A DNA stretch of 60,948 bases from an uncultured Aureispira sp. (lineage in GTDB: Bacteria > Bacteroidota > Bacteroidia > Chitinophagales > Saprospiraceae). The position numbers were made by a program, and so were the translations under genes. The notes beneath the pieces are model-generated. The model saw only the letters and a list, made by a program, of their open reading frames with translations. It made no database searches and was not told the origin of the DNA. The stretch is from the NCBI GenBank assembly GCA_905480485.1, contig CAJQQM010000013.1, positions 1-60,948 of the forward strand. The letters are read 5' to 3'. Below are positions 52,448 to 60,293 of this stretch, one piece after another (within the stretch, counting starts at the first letter, position 1; each line of letters starts with the position of its first letter).

Positions 52448-53293
52448 CTATAGTTTTTGCAATATCCATTGGTAAATATATTCCAAGACTTCCATTTTTT
52501 CAGGTTCGTTGTGCAGTTCATGAAATAATCCTTCCCATATTTTCAATTGTACATCTCCGCTGGCTTTTTGCGCAAACTTTTCGGAGGCAAGATGCGAGGT
52601 TAGACCGTCTTTGTCACCGTGTGTAATTAATAAAGGAATATTGATTTTGTTGACCGTACGCAAACTGTTTTCTCCCGAACTTAACATACCAATAGCTGTC
52701 TCAGAAGTGATTTTGCTATGAACCAAAGGGTCTTTACTGTAGGCCTCTACTACCAATTCGTCTCTTGATATTTGCTGCAGGTCCAATTGATTGTTTTGTG
52801 AAAAGCCAGGGTAAATAGAACGCATTATTTTGCCGATAAACAATAAGACAGACGGTGGTTTGAATGCAGGTTCGAGTAGTGGGCCGGTAACAATAGCACC
52901 TTTGAGGCCGCTGTGTTTTTTGTGTAATATATAATCGAGTACAATCCCTCCGCCCATACTGTGTCCGTACAAAAAGACGGGTACGTTAGAATGCCTACGA
53001 CTAGCTTCTGAATGTAGTTTGACAATATCATCAAAAACATATTCATATTTAGCAATATGACCTCTTTTGCCACCCGATTTACCGTGTCCCGAACGATCAC
53101 AAGCTAATACGGCAAAATTATAATGGGTAAAAAATTCAGCTACATGTTGATATCGAGCGGAGTGTTCTCCTAATCCGTGCATCAGTAAAATGATGCCTTT
53201 AAGTGGTTTGTTGTTTTGAGGCTCAGGCCACCATCCTTGTGCGTAAATAGCTGTTTTAGCAGGGTTTTTCCATCCAAATTCGGTATGTTTCAT
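52448..53293 (-). CDS. Monoacylglycerol-lipase/lysophospholipase-like alpha/beta hydrolase
   Basis: A 281-residue cytosolic hydrolase. The oxyanion-hole segment LMHGLGEHSARY (about 34-45), the D-R-S-G-H-G-K-S-G-G segment, the nucleophile elbow GHSMGG (Ser about 113), an acidic residue in THGDKDGL (about 224) and the C-terminal His in GLFHELHNEPE all match the monoglyceride lipase (serine aminopeptidase S33/Hydrolase_4) family. It is expected to cleave acylglycerols or lysophospholipids. It lies just upstream of the SCP2 gene on the same strand, so a shared lipid role is plausible but unproven. Confidence 0.9.
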   Translation of the reverse strand: MKHTEFGWKNPAKTAIYAQGWWPEPQNNKPLKGIILLMHGLGEHSARYQHVAEFFTHYNFAVLACDRSGHGKSGGKRGHIAKYEYVFDDIVKLHSEASRRHSNVPVFLYGHSMGGGIVLDYILHKKHSGLKGAIVTGPLLEPAFKPPSVLLFIGKIMRSIYPGFSQNNQLDLQQISRDELVVEAYSKDPLVHSKITSETAIGMLSSGENSLRTVNKINIPLLITHGDKDGLTSHLASEKFAQKASGDVQLKIWEGLFHELHNEPEKMEVLEYIYQWILQKL

Positions 53294-53420
53294 CGTTTTA
53301 TGTGTGTTGTGAGGCCATGAGATAATAATGTCTAATATAGTTAATTTTGTGCCTATCCAAAATAATTAACAAAAAAAACAGTCCGAAGACTGCTTTAATA
53401 TTATTAGATTTTGCTGTTCC

Positions 53421-55403
53421 CTAAAAAATGGCCTTTATTCTTTTGACTCGTATATGCTTGATGTATCTTGCCCCCTTCGCCTGTAGTATGATTCGATAGC
53501 TACCTCTAGTATCAAGGGCAAGGGGCAGTTCAAATGAATGGGCTTGCTCACCACTAATCTTTTTTAATGTTTTTAGTTCAATAGTTTTGTCCTCTTTGAC
53601 GGTCATCCCATCGGCTATACGGATAATTTCTATACTAATATCTTGTTTTTTGGGCACATTAAACCGAACATCAAGTTTTCGTCTGTTTTTGCTGCTGCTA
53701 AAAACTACAGCATCTACATCAAACTTATCATTGCTTATTTCCTTTAGGTATTCCAAATCTTTAAGTATCCAATTACTAGGATCAAATTCAAGACTTGATA
53801 AAGCTCCTTCTAATTCAATTTCAAAGTTTTGTTCTGCTTTGTTGCACACCAAGGTTTGTTTGCGCAGTCGACCGTCTTGCATCTTGATTTGAACTTGAAT
53901 CGGCATAGTAAAAAAGTTGGGGAGAGAGGTACGTACTTTTTGCTTGACATTCAATTGCAGTTGATTGGCATTTACGGTGTAACTCACTTGGTATACCGGA
54001 AAAAATTCACCTTTAATCCATTGTTCAAAAAAATAACTGTAATCTTGGTCGATATTTTCGCTAGCATAATATTCACATATCTGCTGAAAACGTTTGGTAC
54101 TCAAAAGGTATTTATCTTCTGGATTTTTGAGGCGTTTGCCGGCAACAATCGCACGTAGGGTTTCGAAAAAATACACATCTGACATAATGCCTCTGAGCAT
54201 GTGAATGGCATACATACCTTTCTTATTAAGGCGTTCTTTAGAGTAATCTTCTGCTTTATCCAAAAATAATTTCCCACCGTCAAAATACTCTTTTTCATCT
54301 AGAATGATTTGATAGACTGTCAATCCTCGCTTGTATTCTTGCCACATACCCTCTGCATATGCTGCCAAGGCTTCTGTAATCCAGGCATCTTGCCAATTTT
54401 TGGGACTAATAAAATTGCCAAACCACATTGAAGCCATTTCATGCACTACTTTGTACATATTAGTTGCTTTCATGTCTTCTAACAATACGTTTGATTGAGT
54501 CGGCATTCCGGCAAGGCCCATAGGAATCCCAACTTGTGTAACGTTAAACCCTTCTTTTCGATAAGGGTAGGGCCCAAAAGTATTGGTTAAACATGCCATG
54601 ATTTCGGGGATGCGTCGAATCATTGATTTGGATTTTTTTAGATTTTGGGGCAATACATAAAAATTAAGAGGAAAGGAATAGCCCTTGCCCTTAAAGCTAG
54701 ATTCAGCTTTAACAAAATTAGAAATAGCAATTAGCACATGTTGCGGTGCGATAGGGTAGCGATGCCTCCACAAGTATTGTTTTTGGGCGTCTATTTTCTT
54801 GATACCCTCTAGCATTCCATTGGAGACAGCTATAACTGACATGCTTTTGCGGCTTTGTTCTTTTGTTTTAGGGTCGACAAAAAGCTGTTCTACTTTGCGG
54901 TCATCGATACGAATATCGATGTATACCGAATCGCTTTTGTCTTGCAACGACTCTTTGCAAGGAAACCACAAATAGGCACCTTTGGGATGACAAACACTGG
55001 CAATCACCGGATGTTTTTCGGCACTGTGATGACTGTATACAAGTCCTGTTTGCAAACCGTCGGTGGTTGTTATTGTAGGAGGGATTCCCTCATAATAAAT
55101 TATTAGACGCTGTTTGTCTCCTATATTAAGGCCATTTTCAAGTTCGATATTGAGCTTGTTGCCGGATTGTTCAAAGGACTCGGCGCCTTCTACTTTAGCT
55201 ACTTTATAGGCCTTATGTAATTCTAATTGTACTTTTTTTGAGCCCTCTTTTAGGACCGTAAAATCAAAGATAACTTTTCCTTTGATGTAAGGATTGTCTA
55301 AGGATATCTCGACATCTATATGATAAAAGCCGACATCAATATTGTCGCTAGCTTGAATGGATTGACTGCAAAAAAAGAAAACGATTAATAGATAAAAAAT
55401 CAT
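53421..55403 (-). CDS. M1 family peptidase-like protein with degenerate active site
   Basis: A 660-residue exported protein with a signal peptide (1-19). The N-terminal beta saddle (about 20-230) and the thermolysin-like domain follow the M1 aminopeptidase plan. However, the zinc motif HExxH is H321-E322-M-A-S325, with the second zinc His replaced by Ser. The substrate-binding GxMEN motif is replaced by L-A-G-M-P-T-Q-S, with Pro at the Glu position. The third ligand region keeps Glu344 (WITEALAAYAEG). It is therefore probably catalytically dead, perhaps a binding or scaffold protein. The C-terminal helical region of M1 enzymes is replaced by beta-rich sequence. It is 127 bases upstream of the hydrolase gene. 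Confidence 0.85.
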   Translation of the reverse strand: MIFYLLIVFFFCSQSIQASDNIDVGFYHIDVEISLDNPYIKGKVIFDFTVLKEGSKKVQLELHKAYKVAKVEGAESFEQSGNKLNIELENGLNIGDKQRLIIYYEGIPPTITTTDGLQTGLVYSHHSAEKHPVIASVCHPKGAYLWFPCKESLQDKSDSVYIDIRIDDRKVEQLFVDPKTKEQSRKSMSVIAVSNGMLEGIKKIDAQKQYLWRHRYPIAPQHVLIAISNFVKAESSFKGKGYSFPLNFYVLPQNLKKSKSMIRRIPEIMACLTNTFGPYPYRKEGFNVTQVGIPMGLAGMPTQSNVLLEDMKATNMYKVVHEMASMWFGNFISPKNWQDAWITEALAAYAEGMWQEYKRGLTVYQIILDEKEYFDGGKLFLDKAEDYSKERLNKKGMYAIHMLRGIMSDVYFFETLRAIVAGKRLKNPEDKYLLSTKRFQQICEYYASENIDQDYSYFFEQWIKGEFFPVYQVSYTVNANQLQLNVKQKVRTSLPNFFTMPIQVQIKMQDGRLRKQTLVCNKAEQNFEIELEGALSSLEFDPSNWILKDLEYLKEISNDKFDVDAVVFSSSKNRRKLDVRFNVPKKQDISIEIIRIADGMTVKEDKTIELKTLKKISGEQAHSFELPLALDTRGSYRIILQAKGARYIKHIRVKRIKAIF

Positions 55404-55562
55404 GCTTAGTATATAGTTAATATGATTAATAGAGGTACAAAATAATGTATTTCATTGAATCTTACAATAGCTAAATAGGCAATATTCCAAAACGATGCCA
55501 TTCTATTAATTGGAAGATGCATCTCGTTCAAAAAAGCAAAGGCATACTCAGAAAGCGTCCGT

Positions 55563-56321
55563 TTAATACACAAAAGGAATCAAGGCTTTTCGGTTTTTGG
55601 GATATTGTTCAAATTTTTGTAAATACCACCGGTGGTGTGCTACGGCCCTAGGACCTAAATTAGCAAATGTCCACAAGGCAAAGCTAAACGCCGGCATCGA
55701 CCAAGTTAACAGGGCAAAGCCTACCCATTCCATTATTTCTCCTAACAGATTTGGGCAAGATACCAAGGAGAATAGGCCTCCTTGCGGTATTTTATACCCC
55801 TTCTCTCCGGGTTTTCGCAAATTTAATAATAGGTTATCTGATTGAATATTGATGATCATACCGCTAATAAAAACAACCATTCCTATCCAAAAATTGGCCT
55901 GAAGATGCCAGTCTGTTTGGTATATTTCGGCGTAATTACCCAAAAAGTAACCGTTCAAAAAACCGTTCATAAAATTAAACAGAATGGCAAAAAACATAAT
56001 TAAAATGGGCATCTTTTTTTGATGGTCCCGTTGTCGGAGTGGGTAAATGATACTGCGATTAAAATAATGTACCATCCAAAGACCAAAGAATAAATAGGTC
56101 ATGAAATTTGGGACTGATGAACCGCTTAAGAAAAAATAGGCAAAAAACAATGGTGAAGCTAATTCCATAATAACCCAAGCCAGACGGGCATTAATCATAG
56201 GTCCCCAATTGGTAGAGGTATGTCTGCCAAAAGGCGCTTTTACAAAAAATAACAAGAAAAAAACAAGAACCGCTAGCAGGGTCCAGCTATTTAAAATATA
56301 ATGGTAATAGGTTTCGGACAT
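55563..56321 (-). CDS. Steroid 5-alpha-reductase homologue (integral membrane)
   Basis: A 252-residue, six- to seven-TM protein. The C-terminal third closely follows eukaryotic 5-alpha-reductases (SRD5A/DET2), with S-C-P-N-L-L-G-E-I-M-E-W, N-L-G-P-R-A-V-A-H-H-R-W-Y and Y-P-K-N-R-K-A-L-I-P-F. In these enzymes the Asn, Glu, Tyr and Arg residues here bind NADPH and the substrate's ketone. The predicted reaction is NADPH-dependent reduction of a conjugated C=C of a steroid-like enone. The true substrate in this organism is unknown. It is separated from the M1-like gene by 159 bases. Confidence 0.85.
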   Translation of the reverse strand: MSETYYHYILNSWTLLAVLVFFLLFFVKAPFGRHTSTNWGPMINARLAWVIMELASPLFFAYFFLSGSSVPNFMTYLFFGLWMVHYFNRSIIYPLRQRDHQKKMPILIMFFAILFNFMNGFLNGYFLGNYAEIYQTDWHLQANFWIGMVVFISGMIINIQSDNLLLNLRKPGEKGYKIPQGGLFSLVSCPNLLGEIMEWVGFALLTWSMPAFSFALWTFANLGPRAVAHHRWYLQKFEQYPKNRKALIPFVY

Positions 56322-56357
56322 TTTTTAAGAATTAGGATAGCGTATAATCCTACAATA

Positions 56358-57305
56358 TTAATATTTTTCTATGACGCTACGTACTATTTTGTCATAATAT
56401 CCAGCATAAGGATACCAAGGATAGGCTTCAGGATTGGTAAAACCACGCATCCATGCATCAAAATTATCGGGTAAATAACAAAACCATTTTTGTGGGTCGG
56501 TTTTAATTCCTTTTGATTCACAAAAGGGTAACCAAACGGTTTGGTAAAACTGTGCCAACGATTGGCCTGCCTTGTATTCTAATCGTGCGAATTGCCGAAT
56601 GTACGCTGCTTTGCTACATCGACCGTTTATGACATCATTTTCGATGCGTTCAAATTCTGATGCATTCCGAATATTAAACAATTCAAAAATTAAGCCCGAC
56701 CAGAGTTTTTCGGGATGTTTACTATTGGCTACCCAAATTTTTGCTTCCTGCCGATCAGAGGGATAAGCGTGTACAGCATTTACACCTAAGGGAATCTTGA
56801 ATCGGGGTCCTTCTTGCGATTGCCAATATATTCGAGAACCTATTTCTTTGCCGGCTAACTGCAGGGCGACCCAATGCCAGATACTATCGTTTGGCTGAAC
56901 AATTTCGAGTATTTGAGGCCTATCTTTGGCAATTTTAGCTAATTCAAGATGACCGTAACGAATATCTGACTTGTTCAGAATAGTGGTATTGCGTTCTATC
57001 TGTATGAGTTGATTGTTTTTCCAGGTACCTTTCAAGACGGCACCGTGAGGATAGTACAAAACGCCTCGACCATTTCGTTTGCCGGCCTTCCATTGACCTA
57101 CGTATTTATAGGTGCGCGACCAATAAAAAATTCCCAACCCGTGCATTTTACCTGCCTCAAAATTGCCCAAATAGCGTTGCCCATTAGCCCATTGATAGTC
57201 GCCATAGCCCTGATAACAATTGCCCGACGAACAAAAGCTTTTTTGACAAAGCAATTGTTGACCTCCAAATATGCAAGAAATAAACAGGATTATGAAGCTA
57301 AGCAT
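56358..57305 (-). CDS. MORN-repeat exported protein
   Basis: A 315-residue protein. I chose the ATG at 57305 because a signal peptide starts there (MLSFIILFISCIFGGQQLLC), while the longer frame has 29 non-signal residues before it. Three MORN-type repeats follow (about 28-100), with G-x-G-x-Y-x-W-A-N-G-Q-R-Y-L-G-N-F, M-H-G-L-G-I-F-Y-W and R-N-G-R-G-V-L-Y-Y. A globular C-terminal domain of about 200 residues contains a conserved-looking YLPDNFDAWMRGFTNPEAYPWYPYAGYY. I cannot name the C-terminal domain. It is probably periplasmic. It is divergent from the YbaK gene. Confidence 0.75.
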   Translation of the reverse strand: MLSFIILFISCIFGGQQLLCQKSFCSSGNCYQGYGDYQWANGQRYLGNFEAGKMHGLGIFYWSRTYKYVGQWKAGKRNGRGVLYYPHGAVLKGTWKNNQLIQIERNTTILNKSDIRYGHLELAKIAKDRPQILEIVQPNDSIWHWVALQLAGKEIGSRIYWQSQEGPRFKIPLGVNAVHAYPSDRQEAKIWVANSKHPEKLWSGLIFELFNIRNASEFERIENDVINGRCSKAAYIRQFARLEYKAGQSLAQFYQTVWLPFCESKGIKTDPQKWFCYLPDNFDAWMRGFTNPEAYPWYPYAGYYDKIVRSVIEKY

Positions 57306-57405
57306 AGGGGCTTTGAACGATTTTTTATAAATTAATGTAATTGAATATCGACTTATTGAAGCATGTAAGATAGAAGATGTGCTAAAATACACAAAGTTAA
57401 TGCTT

Positions 57406-57873
57406 ATGAAAAAAACAAATGCTTTAAGATGGCTAGACCTTCACAATATAAACTATACAACAATTTCTTATCAATATAATTCCAACGATTTGAATGTTCT
57501 ACATATTGCCAAGCAAAATAATTTAGATGCTTCTACCTTGTACAAAACCTTAGCCTTGCAAGGGACTCATTCGATTTGCTTAGCGGTAATTAATGCGCAA
57601 GAGCGTTTGTCGCTCAAAAAAATAGCTAGTTTGATGCAGCAGAAAAAAGTAGAAATGATTCCGGCTGCTCACCTCTTAAACAAAATTGGCTATCAACGAG
57701 GTGCCTGTAGTCCGGTGGGTATCAAAAAAACGTGTAAGGTTTATATTTCAACAGAGGCAAAAAAATTAGAAAGTATCTGTGTAAATGCCGGCAAACGAGG
57801 TTTGTTGATGCAAATCAAAGTAGCGGATTTATTAAGGGCGTGTTCAGGGCAGTGGGCCGACATTTGTCTTTGA
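57406..57873 (+). CDS. ybaK: Cys-tRNA(Pro)/aminoacyl-tRNA deacylase YbaK/EbsC
   Basis: A 155-residue trans-editing protein that hydrolyses mischarged aminoacyl-tRNA. I chose the ATG at 57406 (MKKTNALRWLDLHNI), since the GTG 27 bases upstream adds unusual residues. The family pattern is seen in S-T-L-Y-K-T-L-A-L-Q-G (about 44-55), C-L-A-V-I-N-A-Q-E-R-L-S-L-K-K with the catalytic Lys region, and I-G-Y-Q-R-G-A-C-S-P-V-G (about 95-107), which carries the conserved G-x-x-x-P-x-G loop. It is adjacent to the tRNA-His gene on the opposite strand, but no functional link is implied. Confidence 0.9.
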   Translation: MKKTNALRWLDLHNINYTTISYQYNSNDLNVLHIAKQNNLDASTLYKTLALQGTHSICLAVINAQERLSLKKIASLMQQKKVEMIPAAHLLNKIGYQRGACSPVGIKKTCKVYISTEAKKLESICVNAGKRGLLMQIKVADLLRACSGQWADICL

Positions 57874-57883
57874 TGTATAGCCA

Positions 57884-57915
57884 TAAAAAAAGCACTTATC
57901 ACAAGGATAAGTGCT
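57884..57915 (-). terminator. Terminator of the tRNA-His gene
   Basis: On the minus strand, AGCACTTATC and GATAAGTGCT form a 10-bp perfect stem with a 5-base loop, followed by seven T. It lies about 15 bases after the tRNA 3' end. Confidence 0.8.
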
Positions 57916-57928
57916 AATGCTTTCAATG

Positions 57929-58002
57929 GGTGCCTGATGGGGTTCGAACCCACGACCCTCGGTACCACAAACCGATGCTCTAACCAACTGAGCTACAAGC
58001 AC
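57929..58002 (-). tRNA. tRNA-His (anticodon GTG)
   Basis: The minus strand folds as a complete cloverleaf: acceptor GTGCTTG with CAGGCAC, D arm AGCTCAGTTGGTTAGAGC, an anticodon stem ATCGG/CCGAG with loop TTTGTGGTA (anticodon GTG), and a T arm with GTTCGAACCC. A G at -1 faces the discriminator C, the histidine-tRNA identity pair. CCA is not fully encoded and must be added after transcription. Confidence 0.93.
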
Positions 58003-58204
58003 CATTTTTAAAGCGATGTAAATATATAAACTTTGTCATGAATAAAAAAGTTCAACCCACGTTTTTTTTATTTTTTTTTGGATGCCATTGCTTATTTGCT
58101 TAGCAATCAGCTCCGTACTTTTTTTATCTTTTTTATCAAAATATTAAAAGGCAAAATCTCTAGCTTTTTAGTACCTTGTAGGATTACTAAAAAAATGTGC
58201 ATCG

Positions 58205-59068
58205 ATGGAAAATATAAAAACAATTGTAATTAGTGGCGCTAATTCGGGTATCGGAAAAGCTACTGCTTTAGACCTTGCAAAATTAGGGCATCGCCTTCTT
58301 TTGATTTGTCGTTCCGAACAACGAGGTAAAGCGGCTGTAGAATCGATAATACATGATTCTAAAAATAATGCCATCGAATTATTTTTATGCGATTTGTCTA
58401 ATCAAGCATCGATTGCAGCCTGTGGTCAAGCTATTCGTGCCAAATACGATGCTATCGATATACTTATCAACAATGCAGGGGCTATATTTGGACAACATCA
58501 GCTTAACAACAGTGGATTAGAGCAAACCTTTGCCCTCAATCATATGGGTTATTTTTTGTTAACACACGAACTTTTGGGGCTAATTAAACAAGGATCTGGA
58601 AAACGGATTGTAAATGTGGCGTCAATTGCGCACAAGTTTACCCGTAAAATTCCTTGGGGTGATTTACAATTGCAGCACCTAAAATACAAACAAATGAAGG
58701 CCTATTCATTGTCTAAACTATACAATATATATTTTACAAGGGTGTTAGCCGAGCGCCTCAAATCGGATAATATAACGGTCAATTGTTTTCATCCGGGCAC
58801 TATTTACTCTGGCTTTGGCGCATCGGGTAGCGAATTCTTTGCCAAATTAGTGCAAGTGGGTGGGCCCTTGTTGTCTAAACCAAGTTTAGGCGCCAAAACA
58901 GCCGTCTATTTAGCAATATCTCCTAAGGTCGCAACACAAAGTGGGCAGTATTTTGCACATCGTAGAAAAGCACATTCGAGTCGCCTTTCCAAAAACAAAC
59001 AACAAGCAGAGCGATTGTGGGATAGCAGTATGTCTTATGCACAACTTCGGGAATACGGAAAAGTTTAG
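58205..59068 (+). CDS. Short-chain dehydrogenase/reductase (retinol dehydrogenase-like)
   Basis: A 287-residue classical SDR. The cofactor motif is S-G-A-N-S-G-I-G (about 10-17), NNAG is at about 93-96, the catalytic Ser lies in VASIAHKF, and Tyr/Lys in YSLSKLYN (about 177-184). A basic residue following the first strand in C-R-S-E-Q-R-G suggests NADP(H) use. It resembles the retinol dehydrogenase/WWOX-type subfamily, which acts on hydrophobic alcohols. Substrate unknown. It is convergent with the DUF4442 gene, 17 bases away. Confidence 0.92.
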   Translation: MENIKTIVISGANSGIGKATALDLAKLGHRLLLICRSEQRGKAAVESIIHDSKNNAIELFLCDLSNQASIAACGQAIRAKYDAIDILINNAGAIFGQHQLNNSGLEQTFALNHMGYFLLTHELLGLIKQGSGKRIVNVASIAHKFTRKIPWGDLQLQHLKYKQMKAYSLSKLYNIYFTRVLAERLKSDNITVNCFHPGTIYSGFGASGSEFFAKLVQVGGPLLSKPSLGAKTAVYLAISPKVATQSGQYFAHRRKAHSSRLSKNKQQAERLWDSSMSYAQLREYGKV

Positions 59069-59085
59069 CAAAGCTTCGAAGGTCT

Positions 59086-59577
59086 TTACGACTTTAAATT
59101 GTTTTTGGGTATCCAAGCCCATGTCATTGTTGCAGCTATCACTTCGGTCCCTACAGCGTCTTTGATAATTACAGGGATAACAACTGTGCCTTTGTCGTCC
59201 TCTATAATACGTTTTAAGTCAGCTTCGGCCAAGCTAGCATGGGCGGTTTGCTCGCCCTGACTGCGCTTGACATAATCGATATGTAGGGTTTTGAGCAAGG
59301 GTATTTTGTGGTCGGGTAAGTGTATACCCAACATCAATCCGGTGGCTGTCTCGGCCAATAAGGCCGTTGCTGCAGCGTGTATTTGTCCTATATGATTTTG
59401 TACCTTAGAGCGGTTGTGCAGTCGAAGAATCACTTCCTTTGCGTTGAGCTCGATGTATTGTATACCGGCTGTACCTGCAAATTTAACGGCGTTCCCTATG
59501 CTATAATACAGGGCTATTTTTCTTAGAAAAGGAGGTAACTTATCTAAGGTTTTAAGGAGTTTCGATAATTTATTCAT
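59086..59577 (-). CDS. DUF4442 hotdog-fold protein (thioesterase-like)
   Basis: A 163-residue protein of hotdog fold. The stretch from NRSKVQNHIGQIHAAATALLAETATG is the DUF4442 core, with the Asn, His and Glu residues (N-H-x-x-x-x-H) at positions that carry catalysis in related thioesterases. It likely hydrolyses or binds acyl-CoA or related thioesters, but no activity is known to me for this family. The start ATG overlaps the end of the upstream lipoprotein gene by 8 bases, which suggests translational coupling. Confidence 0.85.
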   Translation of the reverse strand: MNKLSKLLKTLDKLPPFLRKIALYYSIGNAVKFAGTAGIQYIELNAKEVILRLHNRSKVQNHIGQIHAAATALLAETATGLMLGIHLPDHKIPLLKTLHIDYVKRSQGEQTAHASLAEADLKRIIEDDKGTVVIPVIIKDAVGTEVIAATMTWAWIPKNNLKS

Positions 59578-60136
59578 AAGGTTTAAAATCTACTTCAATA
59601 TGATATTCTTCTTGGGGCGAAAATCGAACTTTTTGCAACTTTTTTATGCTGTAATTAAGTCCGGGGCTATAGCTTAGGATATGTTGAGTTTCATAAACAG
59701 GATTGCTTACTTTATTCAAAATCAAAATAGAAACTAGGCTTTCTTCCAATAATTCTATGTCTATGAGTTGGGTGTAGAGTGCTTTGTCTTTAGCTTCTAT
59801 GTGAATCAACAAACGACCGTTGTCATAGTAGCTGCTATCGACAGTGTATTGATCCTTGTATTTATCGTCGTTAATAGCACTTTTTTCAAACAACAGTAAT
59901 TCTTTATTCCAGTTGGTAATTTTTTTCTTTTTTTGTTGAAGGCTGTCGTTTTGGTATATTTTTTTGAGCACCATCGGATTGGCTTGTTGCAAACGCTGCG
60001 CTTCCTGATTGAAATAATTCGCTAGGTCAAAAAATGGAGCCTTGACCTGTAGCGAATGCTCAGAATCAGAAGTCTGACAAGCCATGAAGCCTAATAAAAA
60101 ACTAGTATATAGTAGTAGCTGTGCCGTTTTTTTCAT
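59570..60136 (-). CDS. Putative lipoprotein, hypothetical
   Basis: A 188-residue lipoprotein. I chose the ATG at 60136 over the one at 60151, as the signal MKKTAQLLLYTSFLLGFMAC starts there with the lipobox FMAC (Cys20). The mature part is charged and helical at first (about 35-75), then beta-rich, rich in Lys, Gln and Tyr. No family recognised. It overlaps the DUF4442 gene by 8 bases on the same strand. Confidence 0.75.
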   Translation of the reverse strand: MKKTAQLLLYTSFLLGFMACQTSDSEHSLQVKAPFFDLANYFNQEAQRLQQANPMVLKKIYQNDSLQQKKKKITNWNKELLLFEKSAINDDKYKDQYTVDSSYYDNGRLLIHIEAKDKALYTQLIDIELLEESLVSILILNKVSNPVYETQHILSYSPGLNYSIKKLQKVRFSPQEEYHIEVDFKPYE

Positions 60137-60293
60137 TGCTGATACTTTCATTGCTGCAATAATGCTTGACTAATTTATGGTTAATGTTGCTAAGATGAAA
60201 AGCTTTTACAATTTTTGCGGCTTTTTATTTGTAAACTTGCAATTATTTAACGAATTTCTGTTTCAAGCTTCTATATTTTAGTCAATATTACCT

